Source: Lophium mytilinum
Taxonomy: Eukaryota; Ascomycota; Dothideomycetes; Mytilinidiales; Mytilinidiaceae
Assembly (NCBI GenBank): GCA_010093605.1
Contig: MU004197.1
Span: 682,001-746,000 of the forward strand
Direction of reading: 5' to 3'
Length of the DNA stretch: 64,000 bases
This document shows, piece after piece, positions 59,940-64,000 of this stretch. Position 1 is the first letter of the stretch, and the number at the start of each line of letters is the position of its first letter. Made by a program: the position numbers and the translations under genes. Under the pieces are notes generated by a model that was given only the letters and a program-made list of their open reading frames with translations, did no database searches and had not been told where the DNA came from.

Positions 59940-61720
59940 GCCAATAAGAGCATGCCTGTTGATGCACTACCCCTTCCTCCTCACTAGCCATCTTGTCCTC
60001 GTACCGAGTGTTTTGATTAGCCGGCACCACTCCATTCGCAGCATTCCGGAGCGTTTTTGTTGGAGCACGCATCTCATTGTGCCTTTCGATAAGGTTTTTG
60101 ATCCGCCACTCCACCATGATGTGAGGTGATCTCACATTTTGACCCGCCGACACGACTCCATGTAGTTTATTCGTCATAGGATTTTGCTGGACCAGGCACC
60201 TCATGCAAGTATTCGATTCAGATCTTTCTTCCACCACTCTTCCACCATGAATCTGGGAGAAGCCTGATTTTGACTAGTGGACACGCCTCCATGGGCGCAT
60301 TGTCCCACGAATTCTTTTTGCTGGACCACGCACACTCATTCAAGTCTTTCGTCGAGGTTTTTGATCCACCACTTCTCCACCATATATCAAGAAGACAGCT
60401 AGTTTTGACTAGCCGACAAGACTCCATTCTGGACTTCCTTCATCTTTTTTTTGGACTACGCACACTCATCGGCCTCGATCGTTGCAATCTCTGATCCACC
60501 ACTCCTCCGCCATACGACATGACGATAGCTGGTTTTGACCAGCGGACACGACTCCATGAAATGTTTCCCTGATGCCTTTATTGGAACACACACTCATGTG
60601 TGGTCTTTTGTTGGGCTTTTTGATGAACTACTCCTCGACCCATACCTCTATCGCTGAGAAGATGTTGACCAGCGGACACGACTCCATGCGTGTGTTTCTC
60701 AACCTTTTTTCTAGTCCGCACAGCTTCCTCGCTGCCATGGTCCTGGTCCCACCACCCATCGCGATTGGCGGGGCGAAGTCCGACTACCGACACGCTTCCA
60801 TTAGGAATTTTACGAACTTTTTTTGCTGGACCACGCGTCACATGCGAAAGCCGGATATCTCTTTCGATCTCCAGCCATCGTCCGAGGTTATACCAACGGT
60901 TTGGCCGCCAACACGCCTCCATCGCTCATCATATTCGGTCGGTTTTGCTGGACCACACACCACATGATAGTGTAATAGTACGGATTTTTGATCCAACACT
61001 CCTCCACCCCAGGCATCGTAATGTGCCCACTTGTGTTTGACTGCAAGCACGCCTCCATTGCTGACTTTCTCATCGACTTTTGCCTCGCTACACACCACTC
61101 AGCCACTTGTTTAGGCGCTTTTGATTCAATCCTCCTCCACCCCAGCCATGACAGTCTTTAGTGTGTTGGTTGACTGCCCGCACGCCTCCATGAAAGAATC
61201 TTTTCCCGGGTTTTGCTGGACTACACACCATGTTCAGATAATTTGGATTTGATTTCAACTCAACACCCCTCCACCCCAGCCATTACCATCTTCCTAGTGG
61301 CATCTGATTGCCAACTCGCCTCCATCCTTTTCTTCTTGGTAGACATTTTACTCACCCACACTCCACATAATCCAGATAGAGACGCGGTTTTGATCCTCCA
61401 CTCCTCCAACCTAGCCACAGCAGTCTTTAAATCGATCTGATTGCCAACACGCCTCCATGTGGTATGTCTCGCATGCGATTTTGCTCGACTGCACACCACA
61501 TCAGTCTTTTCGAAGAATTCTTTTTAATCCAACACCCCTCCACTCCAGCCACAACAATCTTCCAAGCGCAGTCTGGCTGCCAACACGCCTCCATCACCAT
61601 ATTTCCGATGTAATTTTAGGTACTCAACCACACGCCACATGTAGTTTTAGACGCCAGAGTTTTGATCCAGTACCCCTCCACCCCAGCCATGAAGCTAGGG
61701 GTGAAACCGTTTGACCACTC
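59940..61720. repeat. Tandem array F, about 13 units of 115-135 bp
   Basis: Each unit has TTTTTGCTGGACCACGCAC, then TTTTGATCCACCACTCCTCC followed by ACCCCAGCCAT, then a block like TTTTGACTGCCAACACGCCTC with CAT. The CACGCCTCCAT-like end recurs near 60,018, 60,149, 60,281, 60,416, 60,547, 60,677, 60,799, 60,912, 61,046, 61,180, 61,313, 61,447 and 61,584. On the minus strand each unit begins ATGGAGGCGTG, and several units read through in one frame (for example 60,218-60,427, MEACPLVK...SWWKSGGRK), but unit length is not kept to multiples of three. Confidence 0.8.
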
Positions 61721-64000
61721 GTTGAACACCCAAACATCTCCTTCTCCTCCCCTCTTCCTCCCACTGCCCCGAAAAACCAAAGAAGGGGGCGAGAGGGGGT
61801 TCTTATACCCCCCAGACCAACGAAGAGGGGTGTGTCACATGCCGCCGCTCTTCGGCGCGCGATCGGACGCCGGGGCAGATCGGGCCTGTGTCGGATAGCG
61901 GTGGGGGGCATCGTATCACGACGTGAGTTCGGGTACGTCCGGCCAGCGCAGTGGGAATCAGACTACCTTTTGACAGGGCTGATGCGACTGGGCGGGACAC
62001 CCCTCAAGGAGGTAGTGAGCGAGCAAGAGCGGAGTTTGAGGGGTGTGATTCACCCGTCGCTGAGCTTATGATCTAGAGACTGGATGCCTAAAACAGTATG
62101 AGGAAGGGATGAAAGCACGTGGGGCACGTGATGGGGTTGGGAGAGGGGTATAAAAACTTCTCCGTTTCTGCAGCGAGGCACTTTTTCTCCAGGGAGGAGG
62201 AGGGCTAGATTGTAAATCAATTGAGCCCAATAACATGAGTGGTGGTGGGGGTGGTTTTGCAAAACAATATGCACGACGAGACAATGGGGTGCTGTGGCGG
62301 CCGTGGTGTTGCAAACAATCGAAGACAACTGCCCGCATGGTGGGAGCAACTTTGCAGAATTACGATGTTATGGTGGGCTTCCCTGCCTAAGATGATGATG
62401 CTGACAATCCCTCTAGATATATACCTGCCCTTAGCTTCGACAAGTCTTGAAGGAGAGTATGGAGAGGAGGTATTGAAGGTCTTCGTCAGCGAAAAGCGAG
62501 AGATCACTGCCCCGGTTCCACCTCCATCGGATCTTATGTTGTACAGGTTGATACCGCTTCCTAGACTCCTCCATGGAACTACGGCCGGTACCACTTTAAA
62601 CCCCCAACTCCAGCTCTATCAGCAGTTTGAAGAGGTCAAGTTGACACCACTCCCCGTCTTCCTCTCCATGTTCCTGGCTTTCTGCCGATTTTGACATCCC
62701 AACCCCACTCCATGGACGTTTGAGGCCGTCATTTGATGAAAGCCCGAAACACCATCCTGCTCCGCTGAGAAAACGAGCAAGGAGCGGGGAACGGGGAGGT
62801 TTTATACTCGGAAGATGGGAAGAAGTTCGAGAGGCACGTGAGAGGCACGTGAGAGGCACGTGAGCTATGCTTCTGAAGGCCTATCTAGCATACTTTGTCA
62901 TCGCTCACATGTTCTCTCACGTGCGTCTTTCTGATCTCTCTTATAAAAGCTTTTGTCTGCATGCAGTTGCTTTCAGCATAGGGCGACACTTGGGGTTGAA
63001 TCAAAATCGACTTGTTCAAACTGCGATGATGGGTTCTGGAGAGGAGGGTCGATTGGCTTGGGGGGATCAAAACGATGAATCATTGGTACCCGATGGCTGC
63101 TGTGGGGATTGTGTTCTGCGATTGAAACAGCAGACTGGTGAGACGATGGTGAAGCGTTGGAGGATGCTTCATTTCCAACGATGCGGAACATTGTCGTTGT
63201 CCGGTGATGCTCGATAGTAGAATATGCTGTTAGAGGAAATTACTAGCATTAGCCATGGTTTGAACTTGCTGTGACATTTGGCAAGTTGATAAAGAATACA
63301 CAGAAAGACGAAGGCGTTTGAAGTCTAGGAGGCGCTGAAGGAGCTTAGCCTGCTATCTAATATCCCATGAGCAGCATAAGCAGGAGGTAGTGCGAATCAG
63401 CAGGTGACAGTGATGAAGAGGAAACACACCCCGAACTCTCTCCCACTCCAGCCAACCACAGGTCCATGCTCAGTTTCTTTAGCGGAGTTTCGAGACAGGT
63501 ACTCCATGTGTCCCTTCAGTTCTACCTTTGAAAAGACCCTCTCCAAAAACTTCTCCTCCCGTGATTGTCGCTAACTTGACTTGGAGATGCTTTTATAGAT
63601 GGGAGAAGTTTTTGGGTTATGTGATCTCAATGGTGTGAATGTAGCGCACGGACCGTCAATCACATCTAGTTTTGCCTTTGTACTACAACACCTCTCCTTA
63701 ACATTCAATCGATGGATAGCAAATTTAGGTAAATTGATATTACTGACACTAAAGTTTCGCCGTTAACCTAGTGTCCCTCTCTTCATGCCGTTAGTACTCT
63801 ACGGCTTCAAAGGCGAGAGAGGCTATCTAGCTAGGAGGTATGCCTTCGTGCGCAATTCATCTTCTTCTTCAGCAACACAAAACCCTTTGCGCACGAGTCA
63901 TGGTGCGTACGTCGCCAACCGTGCTGCCCTTCGGTCCTCCTACACAACTTCAATCATCGGTGAGATGTTCTCTTTCCTCCTCTCCAACCAAACCGTCGAA
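61721..64000. other. Right end: promoter-like modules and short frames, no firm gene
   Basis: Contains the CACGTG cluster with TATA-like boxes. Two short plus frames begin about 85 bp after TATA-like boxes: 62,235 (MSGGGGGFAKQYARRDN, about 51 aa, ends in a CC-containing segment) and 63,026 (MMGSGEEGRLAWGDQ, about 63 aa). A frame opening at 63,900 (MVRTSPTVLPFGPPTQL) with a possible GTGAGA donor could be the start of a gene beyond the edge. None has a recognised family. Confidence 0.3.
62116..62947. promoter_or_regulatory. CACGTG (E-box) cluster with TATA-like boxes
   Basis: Six CACGTG palindromes: 62,116-62,121, 62,125-62,130, 62,835-62,840, 62,846-62,851, 62,857-62,862 and 62,918-62,923. 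The middle three are spaced exactly 11 bp in a GAGAGGCACGT repeat. TATAAAA boxes follow at about 62,149 (+) and 62,941 (+). Another lies at about 62,800 on the minus strand. CACGTG is bound by bHLH factors such as Cbf1 and Pho4 in fungi. Confidence 0.5.

Overview
The window is nuclear DNA from a filamentous ascomycete (Pezizomycotina; Dothideomycetes is my best guess). The evidence is short introns of about 45-100 bp with CTAAC-type branch sites and GT..AG ends, a Ste12 protein that carries two C-terminal C2H2 zinc fingers, an eL28 ribosomal protein gene, and a DUF2015-like gene. Gene models were spliced by eye from reading frame, splice signals and remembered family sequences; every joined exon set keeps an open frame.

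Left part, 1-12,053: dense housekeeping genes. In order: a partial DUF2015-like gene (-), eL28 (+), SF3b4/Hsh49 (-), TOM7 (+), a 712-aa unknown protein (+), LYS9 saccharopine reductase (-) and SEC15 exocyst subunit (+). Neighbours are mostly in divergent pairs with 290-400 bp shared promoters. From 12,054 to 27,179 the window is gene-poor: one hypothetical gene (15,733-16,511, -), a degenerate tandem array (13.9-15.5 kb), a candidate Pol III-type structured RNA (about 17.53-17.74 kb, -), old 0.45-kb repeats (19.6-20.9 kb) and a decayed gene (21.3-22.3 kb, -). A Mei2-like RNA-binding protein gene lies at 27,180-29,671 (+).

From 29.7 to 42 kb, repeats dominate: a roughly 170-bp array whose units each carry an intron-like module (30.3-33.6 kb), RMP1 (37.3-37.9 kb), and arrays of about 150 and 108 bp (38.8-40.0 kb). 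Then come a RING protein gene (42.1-43.0 kb, -), an intron-containing tRNA-Gly(CCC), GET4, a small unknown gene (-) and RAI1 (48.0-49.75 kb, +). A further array (51.8-52.5 kb) and a long GC-rich leader/promoter region precede STE12 (56.2-58.6 kb, +). The right end holds a roughly 133-bp array (59.9-61.7 kb) and a cluster of CACGTG boxes with TATA-like sites (62.1-62.95 kb).

The genes serve general functions: translation (eL28, tRNA), splicing (SF3b4), RNA processing and quality control (RMP1, RAI1), protein import and targeting (TOM7, GET4), secretion (SEC15), lysine synthesis (LYS9), and development or mating (STE12, Mei2-like). No operon-like or secondary-metabolite cluster is visible. I recognised no transposase, reverse transcriptase, integrase, capsid gene or LTR. 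The unusual content is the set of unrelated, strongly diverged tandem arrays with 108-175 bp units, the intron-like array, and the candidate Pol III RNA.
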